A stretch of DNA of 64,000 nt from Bacillus ndiopicus (GCF_000612805.1 NZ_HG964405.1:505963-569962), one strand, 5' to 3'; counted from the first letter of the stretch, positions 28,031-37,064 are shown. Program-made: numbers and translations. The notes: generated from the letters alone by a model not told the origin.

Positions 28031-28969
28031 TTGGAGCTGCATTTTTTAGGAACAGGTGCAGGTATGCCTTCAAAGGAACGCAATACTAGCGCAATTGCTT
28101 TGAAGCTACTTGAAGAGCGAGGTACGATATGGCTATTCGATTGTGGAGAAGCGACACAGCATCAAATACTCCATACAACCATTAAGCCACGCAAAATTGA
28201 AAAAATATTTATTACCCATCTACATGGTGATCATATCTTTGGCTTACCAGGTTTACTAAGCTCTCGCTCTTTTTTAGGAGGAGAGGGCACTTTAACAATT
28301 TACGGTCCAGCAGGCTTACAAACATGGGTGGAAATGACGCTAACTTTAACAGGAACACATTTAACATATCCTATTGAATATGTAGAAGTGACAGAAGGTA
28401 TTGTTTTTGAAGACGAGCAATTTACTGTGTACACAATGCCACTAGCACATGTTATTCCTTGTTTTGGCTATCGCATCGAGCAAAAAGCATTAGCGGGAGA
28501 ACTATTAATCGAGAAAGCACTTGCTCTTGGTGTGCCGAAAGGTCCTTTACTTGGAAGGTTAAAGCAAGGAGAGAGCGTACTGCTTGAAAATGGGGAAACA
28601 GTTTATAGCGAGGACGTGACTGCACCGGCAAAGGAAGGTTTCATTGTCACGATTTTAGGGGATACAAAATTCTGTGAAAATGCAATTCATTTAGCGCAAG
28701 GAGCGGATATCGTTGTGCATGAAGCAACATTCGATGCGGAAACAGAAAATTTAGCTGCAAGCTATGGGCATGCTACAAATGTCGAAGCCGCGACAGTAGC
28801 AAAGGAAGCATCCGCTAAAAATTTAATTTTAAATCATATAAGCGCACGCTTTTTGCCGAACGACATTACGCAACTATTAAAGCAAGCGCGTGATGTATTT
28901 CCAGCAACATATATGGCAGATGATTATGCCCGATTTGAATTGAAAAATAAACAGTTCCAACAATTGTAG
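28031..28969 (+). CDS. rnz: Ribonuclease Z (tRNA 3' endonuclease)
   Basis: Removes 3' trailers from tRNA precursors lacking CCA. Metallo-beta-lactamase fold with the zinc motif HLHGDH at residues 63-68, later GDTKFC, HEATF and the H-S-A-R end of the domain; a flexible exosite arm lies around 155-185. 312 residues. TTG start, with AAGGAGG 7 nt before it; no ATG fits the conserved N-terminus MELHFLGTGAG. Follows dinB as yqjK does in B. subtilis. Confidence 0.95.
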   Translation: MELHFLGTGAGMPSKERNTSAIALKLLEERGTIWLFDCGEATQHQILHTTIKPRKIEKIFITHLHGDHIFGLPGLLSSRSFLGGEGTLTIYGPAGLQTWVEMTLTLTGTHLTYPIEYVEVTEGIVFEDEQFTVYTMPLAHVIPCFGYRIEQKALAGELLIEKALALGVPKGPLLGRLKQGESVLLENGETVYSEDVTAPAKEGFIVTILGDTKFCENAIHLAQGADIVVHEATFDAETENLAASYGHATNVEAATVAKEASAKNLILNHISARFLPNDITQLLKQARDVFPATYMADDYARFELKNKQFQQL

Positions 28970-28998
28970 TAATCATTGAAAAGAAAGAGGGGAACAAC

Positions 28999-29229
28999 AT
29001 GAACCCACCAAAAATGAACCCAGCAGTACTACGCTTACTCGTTATTTTCCCAAACGTTTTAAGCTACATATTATTACTCGGTATAGTCGTTTTTATTGCG
29101 ACAAACTATGCCGCATTGCATGAGGCAGAGGCATTAATGACATGGGTAATTATTGCTTGTGTGCTTGCACCAATGGCAGGCTATACAACATATTCGATTG
29201 TCAAGCGCATTCGTGCAGGAGTTTTATAA
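28999..29229 (+). CDS. Small two-helix membrane protein, unknown
   Basis: 76 residues: a short polar start, then two hydrophobic helices (about 14-34 and 45-65) and a basic tail VKRIRAGVL. AAAGAGGGG precedes the ATG. I do not recognise a named family. It lies 30 nt after rnz and may be co-transcribed with it. Confidence 0.7.
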   Translation: MNPPKMNPAVLRLLVIFPNVLSYILLLGIVVFIATNYAALHEAEALMTWVIIACVLAPMAGYTTYSIVKRIRAGVL

Positions 29230-29236
29230 AAATGTA

Positions 29237-29274
29237 AAAAAACACAGGCCAATGAATTGCCGCCTGTGTTTTTT
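29237..29274. terminator. Bidirectional terminator
   Basis: Perfect stem AAAAAACACAGGC / GCCTGTGTTTTTT serving the convergent genes on both sides; it overlaps the stop codon of the transglutaminase-like gene. Confidence 0.9.
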
Positions 29275-30157
29275 AATCCGCCTTTGGGTAATCCCCTTGC
29301 TCCCAAATATGCGTAGAACTCAACTGCTCATCTGTTAACATAAAATAAACTGTGCTTACTTGATTGTCAATGCCTGCGCCGCGATCATTCGATGTGGCAT
29401 CGACATGTCGCCATTTGCCATCGATATTGACTAAGTTCCACATATGCTTACTATCATTTTCAATCGCGGATTTCAGCTCACCATATACTAATTTTGCCTC
29501 AAGCCCCGCCTCCACCAATAGCATATGCATGGCGGACGCATAGGCTTGGCAAACGCCACTACCATAAAGGAAAAAGCCTGATGGGGAGTGGTTGGTAACA
29601 AGGTCGTCATCTTTGAAATTATAATCCATGCCTTCAATGACGGCACGATGAATGGCTTCAAGCTTTTCCCTTTCTGATTTGCTTTCAAGCTGTAGCGAGG
29701 CAAGTAGGGCATCACGCTTTGGTAAGATGCTCGCCATTTCGATTTTGTTCGTTGTGAAGCGCGAAAACAGGTCAAGAAACAGCCCTTGCTCAATAGGAAT
29801 GATGGCAAATTCATAATAAAATAGAGTGCCACCAATCATATCATGATGAATTCTTAATTTTTGTAGAAGTGCTTCTACATCTTCGGATAAAAGGTTTGGT
29901 CCTTTATAAATAAGCCCAATTTGCTGGTCAAACTGTGTGAGCTGTTTGGCTAAAATGCTTTCAAGCTCATCGGGAGAATTGGCCGTGAAAAGCTCACCGT
30001 ACACTTGTCGAACATAGCGCTCATCTTGCAGTAGCTCATCAAGTGCTGGTTCAGCAATCGTTTCCACCGTTGCAATGTCCTCTTGTTCAACCTCTACTGG
30101 TGCAGAGCAACCTGTAACGATTAAAAGCATAGCGAACAAGAATAATTTTCTTACCAC
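29273..30157 (-). CDS. Transglutaminase-like lipoprotein
   Basis: Signal peptide with a lipobox (LIVTGC, Cys17), so the protein should be anchored outside the membrane. The C-terminal half has a transglutaminase-like cysteine-protease core: Cys in [12 protein letters not shown], His in SKHMWNLV and Asp in WRHVDATSN form the expected triad. Bacterial members often cleave or cross-link peptides, but the substrate is unknown. 294 residues. The start overlaps the end of namA by 7 nt, so the two form one minus-strand unit. Confidence 0.87.
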   Translation of the reverse strand: MVRKLFLFAMLLIVTGCSAPVEVEQEDIATVETIAEPALDELLQDERYVRQVYGELFTANSPDELESILAKQLTQFDQQIGLIYKGPNLLSEDVEALLQKLRIHHDMIGGTLFYYEFAIIPIEQGLFLDLFSRFTTNKIEMASILPKRDALLASLQLESKSEREKLEAIHRAVIEGMDYNFKDDDLVTNHSPSGFFLYGSGVCQAYASAMHMLLVEAGLEAKLVYGELKSAIENDSKHMWNLVNIDGKWRHVDATSNDRGAGIDNQVSTVYFMLTDEQLSSTHIWEQGDYPKAD

Positions 30158-31164
30158 GCTCTTTTATAAACCTCTACAGTCGGCTCTAATGTAACACCTA
30201 GCTGCTGTGCCGCGCGATAAGGGAAATACGGGTCACGCAGCAATTCGCGCCCGATAATAATTAAATCAGCACTATCCTCCTGCAATACTTGTTCCGCCTC
30301 TTGCCCTGTTGTAATTAAACCAACCGTACCAACCGCAACATTTGCTCCCTCTTTAATCGTTTTTGCAAAAGGTACTTGATAAAGAGGGTAGGCATTAATC
30401 GTTGCAGGTACAACGGCACCAGATGATACATCGATAACATCAACACCTTGTGTCGCCATCCAACGAGCAAACTGTATGAAGTCTTCTGGTACTAGACCTC
30501 CCTCTGTATAATCATGCGCTGATACACGTACGAATAATGGTCCATCCCATTTTAAGCGAATCGCATCAATAATATTGCGTAATAGACGATAGCGGTTTTC
30601 AGCACTACCTCCGTAATCATCTGTTCTTTTATTCGTCAATGGTGATAAAAAAGTATTGACTAAATAGCCATGTGCAGCATGGATTTCTAGCACATCAAAA
30701 CCTGCTTGTTGTGCGCGGATTGCCGCACCAGCAAATGCTTGCACAACAGTTTCGATATCTTCTAATGTCATTTCCTCTGGTGTACGGTAATTTTCGCTGA
30801 AAGCAAGTGCTGAAGATGCCACAACACGACCATCAACTGTTGATTTACGGCCAGCATGTGCTAATTGAATTGCTGCTTTTGCGCCATAGGCATGTGCTTG
30901 TGCAACAATTTTACTTTGTCCCTCAATATGATGATTATCCCAAATACCGAGATCGTTCGAAGAAATGCGACCTTCAGGTAAAACAGCTGTTGCTTCCGTA
31001 ATAATTAGGCCGACACCGCCGACTGCACGTGAGCCGTAATGTGTTAAATGGAAAGGCTGTACCTCACCATCCTCTTTCGCCTCATACGTACACATTGGTG
31101 CCATAACGATACGGTTTTTTAATGTAATTTCTCTGATTGTGTAGCTGTCAAAAAGTTTTACCAC
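30151..31164 (-). CDS. namA: NADPH dehydrogenase NamA (old yellow enzyme, YqjM-like)
   Basis: FMN enzyme that reduces electrophilic C=C bonds, as in stress detoxification. Features typical of the thermophilic-like OYE class are Cys25 in APMCTY (flavin redox modulator), EIHAAHGYL near 162 with the two substrate-binding His, SAHDYTEGG with Tyr, and a late [11 protein letters not shown]. 337 residues, as YqjM. Read after proC on the minus strand with a 13-bp gap. Confidence 0.95.
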   Translation of the reverse strand: MVKLFDSYTIREITLKNRIVMAPMCTYEAKEDGEVQPFHLTHYGSRAVGGVGLIITEATAVLPEGRISSNDLGIWDNHHIEGQSKIVAQAHAYGAKAAIQLAHAGRKSTVDGRVVASSALAFSENYRTPEEMTLEDIETVVQAFAGAAIRAQQAGFDVLEIHAAHGYLVNTFLSPLTNKRTDDYGGSAENRYRLLRNIIDAIRLKWDGPLFVRVSAHDYTEGGLVPEDFIQFARWMATQGVDVIDVSSGAVVPATINAYPLYQVPFAKTIKEGANVAVGTVGLITTGQEAEQVLQEDSADLIIIGRELLRDPYFPYRAAQQLGVTLEPTVEVYKRAW

Positions 31165-31177
31165 GATGAAATACCTC

Positions 31178-31984
31178 CTAAATACCTTGTGCTAGCTCTC
31201 TTGAACGTGCCTCTGCGCTTTTCACACAAGCTGCTATTGCTGCTGTCACCTCATGCTGCTCAAGTGCGCGTAATCCCGCCTCTGTCGTGCCGCCAGGACT
31301 CGTTACTTTACGACGAAGCGTTGCTGGCTCCTCATTACCAGTTTGCAACATTGCGGCAGAGCCTGCAAGTGTTTGCACCATTAATGTACGCACAACATCT
31401 TGCTGCAGGCCAACTTCAGCTGCGACGTTTTCAAATGCCTCTAGTAAATAATAAATATAGGCAGGACCACTACCTGAAAAAGCAGTTACGGCATGCAATT
31501 GATCTTCCTCCACCTCAACGACAGTGCCAATTGCTTGTAGCATCGTTAGGCAAGTAGTGCGTAGCTGCTCATCAACAAGCTCATTAAACGCTACACCGCT
31601 AGCTGACATGCCAATCGTTGCAGAAGTATTAGGCATCGTGCGGGCGATAGGGCGGTTACCTAAAAAGCTTCTAATCGTTGCAATCGAAATGCCTGCTAGC
31701 ACTGAGAAGACAACCGTCTTTTTATTTAAAAATGGAGCAATTGCAATCATCGCTTCCTTCGCATCTTTTGGCTTCATCGCTAAGACGATGCAATCCATGT
31801 CATGTAGCATTGATTTATTCGGTAAAATTTGCACTCCATATGCTTGCTGTAATGTTTCTAAACGATCCTGATCAGATTTATTCGTAATAAATAAATGCTC
31901 ATTCGCAATGCAATTTTTATCAATCCAGCCTTTAATAATGGCTTCAGCCATAGAGCCTGCGCCGATAAATGCAATTCTTTCCAT
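31178..31984 (-). CDS. proC: Pyrroline-5-carboxylate reductase
   Basis: Last step of proline synthesis. Rossmann start [17 protein letters not shown], then LAMKP near 68, [11 protein letters not shown] near 117, and the family signature with GSGPAYIY and [11 protein letters not shown]. 268 residues. ATG 31984 is chosen (AAAGGAGGAG upstream); the frame is open 15 codons further but without a ribosome site. A proline-specific T-box lies in its leader, which ties expression to charged tRNA-Pro. Ortholog of B. subtilis proI (yqjO). Confidence 0.96.
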   Translation of the reverse strand: MERIAFIGAGSMAEAIIKGWIDKNCIANEHLFITNKSDQDRLETLQQAYGVQILPNKSMLHDMDCIVLAMKPKDAKEAMIAIAPFLNKKTVVFSVLAGISIATIRSFLGNRPIARTMPNTSATIGMSASGVAFNELVDEQLRTTCLTMLQAIGTVVEVEEDQLHAVTAFSGSGPAYIYYLLEAFENVAAEVGLQQDVVRTLMVQTLAGSAAMLQTGNEEPATLRRKVTSPGGTTEAGLRALEQHEVTAAIAACVKSAEARSRELAQGI

Positions 31985-32032
31985 CTTAATCTCCTCCTTT
32001 AAAATTTGAAAATGCGGACGTCCAATCAAAAT

Positions 32033-32071
32033 AAAAAGCGCTCCCGTCCTTAAAAATAAGGACGAAAACGC
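32033..32071 (-). terminator. T-box terminator hairpin
   Basis: Complement of 32041-32071: stem CGTCCTTA / TAAGGACG closed by GCG / CGC, followed by TTTTT. It is the attenuator arm of the proC leader. Confidence 0.9.
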
Positions 32072-32224
32072 TATAGTTTCCGCGGTACCACCTTAGTTCA
32101 CATTCAAAATGTGCCACTTCGCCTTTTAACGCAAAGGGCAACGGTTATGTTTTGCATAACGAGCTCGAAAGTAGGTTCAATAAATAAAGCGGGGATGCCA
32201 CTTACACCAAATGTGGCACTCTCT
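32033..32224 (-). ncRNA. T-box riboswitch, proline specific, upstream of proC
   Basis: The minus strand carries the T-box core AAGGTGGTACCGCGG (complement of 32080-32094), whose UGGU can pair with the ACCA end of uncharged tRNA-Pro. The specifier-loop context GAA-CCT-ACT (complement of 32170-32178) presents a CCU proline codon. The terminator half is CGTCCTTA / TAAGGACG with outer GCG / CGC arms and a T run (32033-32071). Uncharged tRNA-Pro should favour the antiterminator and switch on proC and namA. Confidence 0.92.
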
Positions 32225-32230
32225 AGACAC

Positions 32231-32258
32231 CATTTATTTATTTACTTGGCTTTGTCAA
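32231..32258 (-). promoter_or_regulatory. Candidate promoter of the proC leader
   Basis: TTGACA (complement of 32253-32258), 16-bp spacer, TAAATG (complement of 32231-32236). Correct distance for a start near 32224. Confidence 0.55.
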
Positions 32259-32350
32259 TGCTCTAATATTTAGAATACTCAAATTATATGAAGGTCTACT
32301 GGGAATGTCAACCTTTTACGTGACGAATTGTTCAAAAAGATGTAAAATGT

Positions 32351-32368
32351 AATGAATAGCTATTCATT
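32351..32368. promoter_or_regulatory. Perfect 18-bp palindrome upstream of yqjP
   Basis: AATGAATAGCTATTCATT is self-complementary over its full length. It directly follows a TAAAAT (32343-32348) that could be a -10 element and precedes the yqjP ribosome site, so it is a likely operator for a dimeric repressor. The regulator is unknown. Confidence 0.55.
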
Positions 32369-32385
32369 TTTTGGGGGAATTATCA

Positions 32386-33327
32386 ATGAACATACATAAA
32401 ATTGTACTACCAACACCTTATGCGATTGGCGATGTCAATGCATTTTTAGTGAAAGGGGATGCCCTAACATTATTTGATGCAGGGCCGAAAACAGAAGAGG
32501 CATATAAGGCATTGCAACGCGGCATACGTGAAGCAGGGTATGATATGCAAGATATTGAGCAAGTTGTATTAACACATCATCATCCAGATCATGCAGGCTG
32601 GGTTGATGCATTTCCGAATGCAACTGTGCTTGGTCATCGCTACGTAGATTATTGGATGCGTCAAACAACGGATTTTTTACAATATCGTGAGAATTTTTAT
32701 CGTGAGCAACTGGAGCAAGAAAATGTGCCGCAAGAAGATATTGCCCGCATTCTTGATGCAAGGGAGGAGCTCGAATTATTTGGAACTCGTCCGTTAACGC
32801 AATTTATAAACGATGGTGATGAAATACCGGGGCATCCAGGATTAATTGCATATGAAACTTTAGGTCATGCGCAAAGCCATTTTATTTTTGCCAAAGAACA
32901 CACAGGAGAGGCAATCGGTGGAGATTTACTGCTTGAAAAAGTATCAAGCAATCCGCTAGTAGAGCCACCAGTTGACTTACAAGGAGAGCGACCAAAATCA
33001 TTGCTGCAATACAATGCATCACTAAAAAAATTACAGCAAATGGATATCTCAACATTATATACAGGACATGGCGAAGCTGTCACAACGATTAAACCACTTG
33101 TAACTGAGCGTCTAACAAGACAGCATGACCGCGCCATGTATGTTTTACAGCTAATGGCTGAGCATAATAATGTATACGATTTAACAAAAGCCTTATTTGG
33201 CAAAACATACGCCAAGCAGCCTGGTTTAACGTTATCAGAAACACTAGGACAACTTGATTATTTAGTCGAAGAGGGCTATGCACGAAGCGAAATGCAAAAT
33301 GGGGTGGAGATTTACACGCCTGCGTGA
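32386..33327 (+). CDS. yqjP: MBL-fold metallohydrolase (YqjP-like)
   Basis: Metallo-beta-lactamase-fold hydrolase with the metal motif HHHPDH at residues 64-69, a further ligand His in LGHAQSH near 165, Asp in GGDLLL near 183 and YTGHGE near 225. A C-terminal winged-helix-like region (about 245-313) is typical of YqjP/LACTB2-like members, some of which act on nucleic acids or thioesters. 313 residues. ATG 32386 follows GGGGGAA. Same position as yqjP, next to proI, in B. subtilis. Confidence 0.88.
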   Translation: MNIHKIVLPTPYAIGDVNAFLVKGDALTLFDAGPKTEEAYKALQRGIREAGYDMQDIEQVVLTHHHPDHAGWVDAFPNATVLGHRYVDYWMRQTTDFLQYRENFYREQLEQENVPQEDIARILDAREELELFGTRPLTQFINDGDEIPGHPGLIAYETLGHAQSHFIFAKEHTGEAIGGDLLLEKVSSNPLVEPPVDLQGERPKSLLQYNASLKKLQQMDISTLYTGHGEAVTTIKPLVTERLTRQHDRAMYVLQLMAEHNNVYDLTKALFGKTYAKQPGLTLSETLGQLDYLVEEGYARSEMQNGVEIYTPA

Positions 33328-33338
33328 AGAGGTGGCTC

Positions 33339-33437
33339 ATGTTGAGGGAAATTTTATTGTTATTTAGCGTCTGTTTATTACTCGCTACATCTGGTATACA
33401 GGGAAAGGGGGAACAAATACATGTCGATTTACTATAA
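33339..33437 (+). CDS. Possible 32-residue hydrophobic peptide
   Basis: ATG 33339 with GAGGTGG 4 nt upstream opens a short frame: MLREILLLFSVCLLLATSG, then a polar tail ending at 33437. It looks like a signal peptide or a single-helix peptide. It overlaps the start of the following hydrolase by 17 nt in another frame. It could be a leader for coupled translation or the remnant of a gene cut off when the hydrolase arrived. No family recognised. Confidence 0.35.
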   Translation: MLREILLLFSVCLLLATSGIQGKGEQIHVDLL

Positions 33438-34224
33438 AATAATTGGAGATGGATATCCCATTGTTATGTTGCATGGTTGGACACTTGATCATCAAGTGAT
33501 GTTAAATGCAATGGAACCGTTATTCGAGAAACGAAGCGATTGGAAGAGAATATACATAGACTTACCGGGGATGGGGCATTCGAAGTCACAACCGTCTATT
33601 CAGAACTCTGATGATATTTTAGAAGCGATACTGCGTCTTTTGGACAAGATTATCCCTGATCAACAGTTTATTGTTTGTGGTAATTCATATGGAGGATACA
33701 TTGCCAGAGGTATAGTCAGTTCACGTCAGGACATGGTTCGTGGATTGCTACTGATGGCACCCTTAATTATACCAGAATACGATGAAAGGGTAGTACCACA
33801 GCAGACTGTTCTAAAAAGAGACAGCAACTTGATATCAAATTTGTCTCCAGAAGAGGCTGATGCATTTTGCTCCATGGGGGTAGTACAAGGTCAAACTGAA
33901 TGGGAGAGGTTTCGAAATGAAATTTTGCTTCCTTCTAAACAAACAAACTATGAATTCGTAAACCAAATTCGTCAAAATGGGTATGGCTTTACCTTCGATA
34001 TTTCATCTAAACTTGAGTATCCCTCGCTAATTATCACTGGACGTCAGGACAATATAGTCGGATACCACGATGCGTGGCGACTAATTGAAGATTATCCAAG
34101 GGCAACTTTTGCAGCCCTTGATATGGCTGGTCACAACCTGCAAATCGAACAAACTGATGTATTTAACACATTAGTTCATAATTGGTTAGACAGACTTGAG
34201 TTGGAAAATTTCAAGATTGTATAA
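33421..34224 (+). CDS. Alpha/beta hydrolase
   Basis: 267 residues with the classical fold: oxyanion motif LHGWTLD near 18-24, DLPGMGHS near 45-52, nucleophile elbow GNSYGG (Ser near residue 90), catalytic Asp in GRQDNIVG and His in MAGHNLQ. There is no signal peptide. Specific substrate unknown. AAAGGGGGAA precedes the ATG. B. subtilis has no such gene between yqjP and yqjQ, so this is an insertion relative to that order. Confidence 0.87.
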   Translation: MSIYYKIIGDGYPIVMLHGWTLDHQVMLNAMEPLFEKRSDWKRIYIDLPGMGHSKSQPSIQNSDDILEAILRLLDKIIPDQQFIVCGNSYGGYIARGIVSSRQDMVRGLLLMAPLIIPEYDERVVPQQTVLKRDSNLISNLSPEEADAFCSMGVVQGQTEWERFRNEILLPSKQTNYEFVNQIRQNGYGFTFDISSKLEYPSLIITGRQDNIVGYHDAWRLIEDYPRATFAALDMAGHNLQIEQTDVFNTLVHNWLDRLELENFKIV

Positions 34225-34288
34225 CTTTTCGTAAATATGAGTTTACGGTTACATTAACCAGTTTGTTAAACAATAATCTAGGTAATTG

Positions 34289-34326
34289 AGGAAGCCCAAT
34301 TAATTAGGGGTTTCCTATAATTTTTA
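34289..34326 (+). terminator. Terminator after the hydrolase gene
   Basis: AGGAAGCCC / GGGTTTCCT with one G-U pair, followed by ATAATTTTT. Confidence 0.6.
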
Positions 34327-34349
34327 GTATTTATCAACATTTCAATAAG

Positions 34350-34379
34350 AAAAGCACAGAGCGCGCTCTGTGCTTTTTT
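34350..34379. terminator. Bidirectional terminator, mainly for hmp
   Basis: AAAAGCACAGAGC / GCTCTGTGCTTTT, two-base loop region, T run on plus and A run (T on minus) on the other side. Confidence 0.85.
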
Positions 34380-34386
34380 AGGTGAA

Positions 34387-35529
34387 TTAAACCGCCATTG
34401 CTGGGCCGAAGAATTCGTAGTTGACGTTTTCTTCTGGAACCTTTAAGTCACGTAAAATGTTGATAATGTGAGACATAAATGGCGCAGGACCACATAGGTA
34501 CACTTTGCTATCTTCTTTTAATAGACCTTCAAGCTGTTCTTTCGTTACAAAGCCTTCTACATCAGAGTAAAGTGCTTTGTAAGTACCACCGATTTCTTCT
34601 ACTTTTGCAGAAATCGTTTCTGTAAATGCAGCGACATCCTTGTTACGTGCACATTGTAGGAATGCTACATCACGCTCTTCAATTGTTTGTAGCATACTAT
34701 TTAATGGTGTTACACCGATACCACCACTTACGAATAATACAGGTGCGTCGCTATCGTCTAATGTGAATACGCCAGCTGGAGCACTTACATCGATTTCTGT
34801 ACCTTGCTCATAGCCTGAGTGTAGGTAGTTTGAGACAATACCGTTTGGATCTTCTTCGCGTTTTACAGAAATGCGGTATTCGTTTTGGTTATTCGCTTCA
34901 GAAACTGTGTATTGACGATTCATTAAATATTTTTCACCAGGTACTTGCATGCGCAATGTAATATATTGACCTGCTTTATATGGTGGTAATGTTTGACCAT
35001 CAACTGGTGCTAAATAGAAGGAAGTAACTAATTCACTTTCGACTTCAGTGCGCACAATTTTGAATGGCTTGAATAAACGCCAGCCTCCATTTTGCTCAGC
35101 TTCTTTAAATAAATCCTCTTCCACTTGGATGAAAATATCTGCGATTACGCCGTAAGCTTGTGCCCATGCATTAATGATATCCTCAGTTGCTGCATCGCCT
35201 AATACTTCTTTAATCGCTTTTAATAGGTTTTCACCAACGATTGGATAGTGCTCTGGTAAAACGCCTAAACTGCGGTGTTTATGTGCGATTTGAATAACTG
35301 TTGGTACGATTGCTTGTAAATTATCGATATGCATTGCTGCTGCTAAAACCGTATTTGCTAAAGCCGTTTGCTGACGACCTTGTTGTTGATTCGTATGGTT
35401 GAAAATGTTTAATAATTCTGGGTTGTCACGGAACATGTTTTGATAGAACGTTTTTGTGATTGTTAAACCATGCTCTTGAAGTGCAGGTACAGTCGCTTTA
35501 ATAATGTCAATTGTTTGTTGTTGTAACAT
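34387..35529 (-). CDS. hmp: Flavohaemoprotein (nitric oxide dioxygenase)
   Basis: Converts nitric oxide to nitrate with O2 and NAD(P)H. The globin domain is residues 1-140 with proximal His85 and distal Tyr29, the numbers known from E. coli Hmp. An FAD domain follows ([21 protein letters not shown] near 203-223) and a C-terminal NAD domain ([11 protein letters not shown] near 265, YLCGPAPFM near 345). 380 residues. Divergent from an NsrR gene with an NsrR-like site between them, so nitric oxide induction is likely. Confidence 0.96.
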   Translation of the reverse strand: MLQQQTIDIIKATVPALQEHGLTITKTFYQNMFRDNPELLNIFNHTNQQQGRQQTALANTVLAAAMHIDNLQAIVPTVIQIAHKHRSLGVLPEHYPIVGENLLKAIKEVLGDAATEDIINAWAQAYGVIADIFIQVEEDLFKEAEQNGGWRLFKPFKIVRTEVESELVTSFYLAPVDGQTLPPYKAGQYITLRMQVPGEKYLMNRQYTVSEANNQNEYRISVKREEDPNGIVSNYLHSGYEQGTEIDVSAPAGVFTLDDSDAPVLFVSGGIGVTPLNSMLQTIEERDVAFLQCARNKDVAAFTETISAKVEEIGGTYKALYSDVEGFVTKEQLEGLLKEDSKVYLCGPAPFMSHIINILRDLKVPEENVNYEFFGPAMAV

Positions 35530-35594
35530 TTAAGTCACGTCCTTTTCTTGTGATAAGCCAAATATAAGCCTAAAATGAGTTTAAAGCAATATGA

Positions 35595-35623
35595 AAAATA
35601 CATGTTTAACAAATCTGACACAA
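35595..35623 (-). promoter_or_regulatory. Candidate promoter of hmp
   Basis: TTGTGT (complement of 35618-35623), exact 17-bp spacer, TATTTT (complement of 35595-35600). Confidence 0.6.
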
Positions 35624-35646
35624 ATGTAGTATTTAAAATACATCTT
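35623..35646. promoter_or_regulatory. Candidate NsrR operator
   Basis: Minus strand AAGATGTATTT-T-AAATAC.. forms a near-palindrome like known NsrR sites (AAGATGnnTTT-N-AAAnnCATCTT). It touches the hmp -35 element. NsrR binding is inferred from motif and context. Confidence 0.6.
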
Positions 35647-35686
35647 TTATACGCGATGTATTTCGCAAGCAAACAATGCGACTGAG

Positions 35687-35695
35687 TGATATACT
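35687..35695 (+). promoter_or_regulatory. Extended -10 element of nsrR
   Basis: TGATATACT fits TGN-TATACT. A start near 35702 places the ATG at 35701 outside the transcript and favours the GTG at 35722 as start codon. Confidence 0.45.
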
Positions 35696-35721
35696 GAACA
35701 ATGAAGAAAGTTGGTGAAAAA

Positions 35722-36159
35722 GTGCGCTTAACCGTATATACAGACTATTCGTTACGTGTACTTATTTATTTAGGGGTACGCGGACAAAATCATTTAGCGA
35801 CAATACAAGAAATTGCAGATGCTTATCAAATTTCCAAAAACCACTTAATGAAAGTGACATACGACCTTGGGCAGCACGGCTTTATCGAAACAATTCGTGG
35901 AAGAGGCGGTGGAATTCGCCTTGCAATGTCACCAGAGGAAATTAATATTGGCACGGTTGTAAGAAAAACAGAGGAAGATTTCCAACTTGTGGAGTGCTTC
36001 AGCTCAGATAGTAATTTATGTAAAATTTCAGCCGAGTGCCAATTGAAAAATGCGCTAAATGAAGCATTAAAGGCATACTTAGCGGTTTTAGATCAATATA
36101 ATATTTCAGATTTTATTCATTCAAAGGAATCGTTGTTAAAGTTGCTTGGAATTCAATAA
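35722..36159 (+). CDS. nsrR: Rrf2-family nitric oxide sensor NsrR
   Basis: [4Fe-4S] repressor that loses DNA binding when the cluster is nitrosylated. A winged helix-turn-helix lies in residues 1-75 (IQEIADAYQISKNHLMKV). With the GTG start, the cluster ligands fall at Asp8, Cys92, Cys100 and Cys106, exactly the numbers known for B. subtilis NsrR; the open frame also offers ATG 35701. 145 residues. Divergent from hmp, the classical target. Confidence 0.92.
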   Translation: MRLTVYTDYSLRVLIYLGVRGQNHLATIQEIADAYQISKNHLMKVTYDLGQHGFIETIRGRGGGIRLAMSPEEINIGTVVRKTEEDFQLVECFSSDSNLCKISAECQLKNALNEALKAYLAVLDQYNISDFIHSKESLLKLLGIQ

Positions 36160-36162
36160 AGT

Positions 36163-36200
36163 AAAAGGCTACATGCAGAAAAGTTGCGTGTAGCTTTTTT
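36163..36200 (+). terminator. Terminator after nsrR
   Basis: GCTACATGCA / TGCGTGTAGC with one G-U pair, then TTTTTT. Confidence 0.8.
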
Positions 36201-36225
36201 ACTAATGGAAAGGAAATACGGGAAA

Positions 36226-36969
36226 ATGTCTAAAAAAACAATTTTAATTACTGGTGCAACGAGTGGACTTGGCTTACAAATGACAAAGCTTTGTCTAACA
36301 AAAGGTTACGAAGTGTATGCAACAGGTCGTAAAGAAGTTTCTTTAACTACATTAAAAAGCTTAGGAGCAAAAGCAATACAGGCGGATTTACGTAGTCTGT
36401 CACAAATCGATGAATTAATACAGCAATTACCAACAATAGATGTCGCAATTATTAATGCAGGTGTTGGTATTTTCGACAGTGCCTATGCATTAACTGATGA
36501 GCAAATTGCCACGATGATTGATGTCAATGTGAAAGCTCCTATTTTCTTAGCAAAAAGACTTGTCTCTAAGATGCAAGAAGGGGGACACTTTATCTTTATT
36601 AGCTCGCAAGCGGGAAAGGTCGCTACAAAAAAGGCAAGTGTTTATGCAGCTTCTAAGCATGCAATAACAGGCTTTATAGATGGTTTTCGTCATGAGGTAG
36701 CGCCCTATAGCATCAAAGTAACAGGCATTTTTCCAGGTCCGATTGATACGCCATTTTTGCAAAAAGCAGATGCAGCAGGTACATACCGACATGCGATAGC
36801 GCGTTTTTTATTGCCATCTGAAGAAGTCGCAAGTGCCGTTGTGAAAACGATTGAGCGACCTATACGCTCCGTTGATTTGCCACGTATTATGGGCCTAACG
36901 AGCAAGCTGTATGCAATTGCTCCCGCATTAGTTGAAAAGCTCGGAAGTCGTTTTTTTAATAAAAAATAA
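36226..36969 (+). CDS. yqjQ: Short-chain dehydrogenase (YqjQ-like)
   Basis: Classical SDR of 247 residues: cofactor motif TGATSGLG near 9-16, NAGVG near 81-85, catalytic Ser in FISSQAG and YAASK near 146-150. The NADP preference and substrate are not evident. ATG 36226 chosen because it starts the conserved MSKKTILITGATSG; the ribosome site (AAAGGAAATACGGG) is mediocre. Ortholog of yqjQ, separated from yqjP here by the hydrolase and the hmp/nsrR genes. Confidence 0.88.
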   Translation: MSKKTILITGATSGLGLQMTKLCLTKGYEVYATGRKEVSLTTLKSLGAKAIQADLRSLSQIDELIQQLPTIDVAIINAGVGIFDSAYALTDEQIATMIDVNVKAPIFLAKRLVSKMQEGGHFIFISSQAGKVATKKASVYAASKHAITGFIDGFRHEVAPYSIKVTGIFPGPIDTPFLQKADAAGTYRHAIARFLLPSEEVASAVVKTIERPIRSVDLPRIMGLTSKLYAIAPALVEKLGSRFFNKK

Positions 36970-36980
36970 AATACAAACTT

Positions 36981-36998
36981 TTTTATAAAAATACACTT
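36981..36998 (+). promoter_or_regulatory. Candidate ARG box 1 (ArgR/AhrC)
   Basis: TTTTATAAAAATACACTT contains the ATAAAAAT-N-C core of the Bacillus ARG box (roughly 12 of 18 consensus positions) and touches the predicted -35. Confidence 0.5.
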
Positions 36999-37025
36999 GT
37001 TTTTATAATTATTACGTGTTACTAT
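36997..37025 (+). promoter_or_regulatory. Candidate promoter of argGH
   Basis: TTGTTT, exact 17-bp spacer, TACTAT. It sits between the two ARG-box candidates. Confidence 0.55.
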
Positions 37026-37046
37026 TCGTGTATAAACTTTTAATTA

Positions 37047-37064
37047 AATGCATAAAAATACGTA
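37047..37064 (+). promoter_or_regulatory. Candidate ARG box 2 (ArgR/AhrC)
   Basis: AATGCATAAAAATACGTA, about 12 of 18 positions of the ARG-box consensus, downstream of the predicted start. Together with box 1 it suggests arginine repression. Confidence 0.5.
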
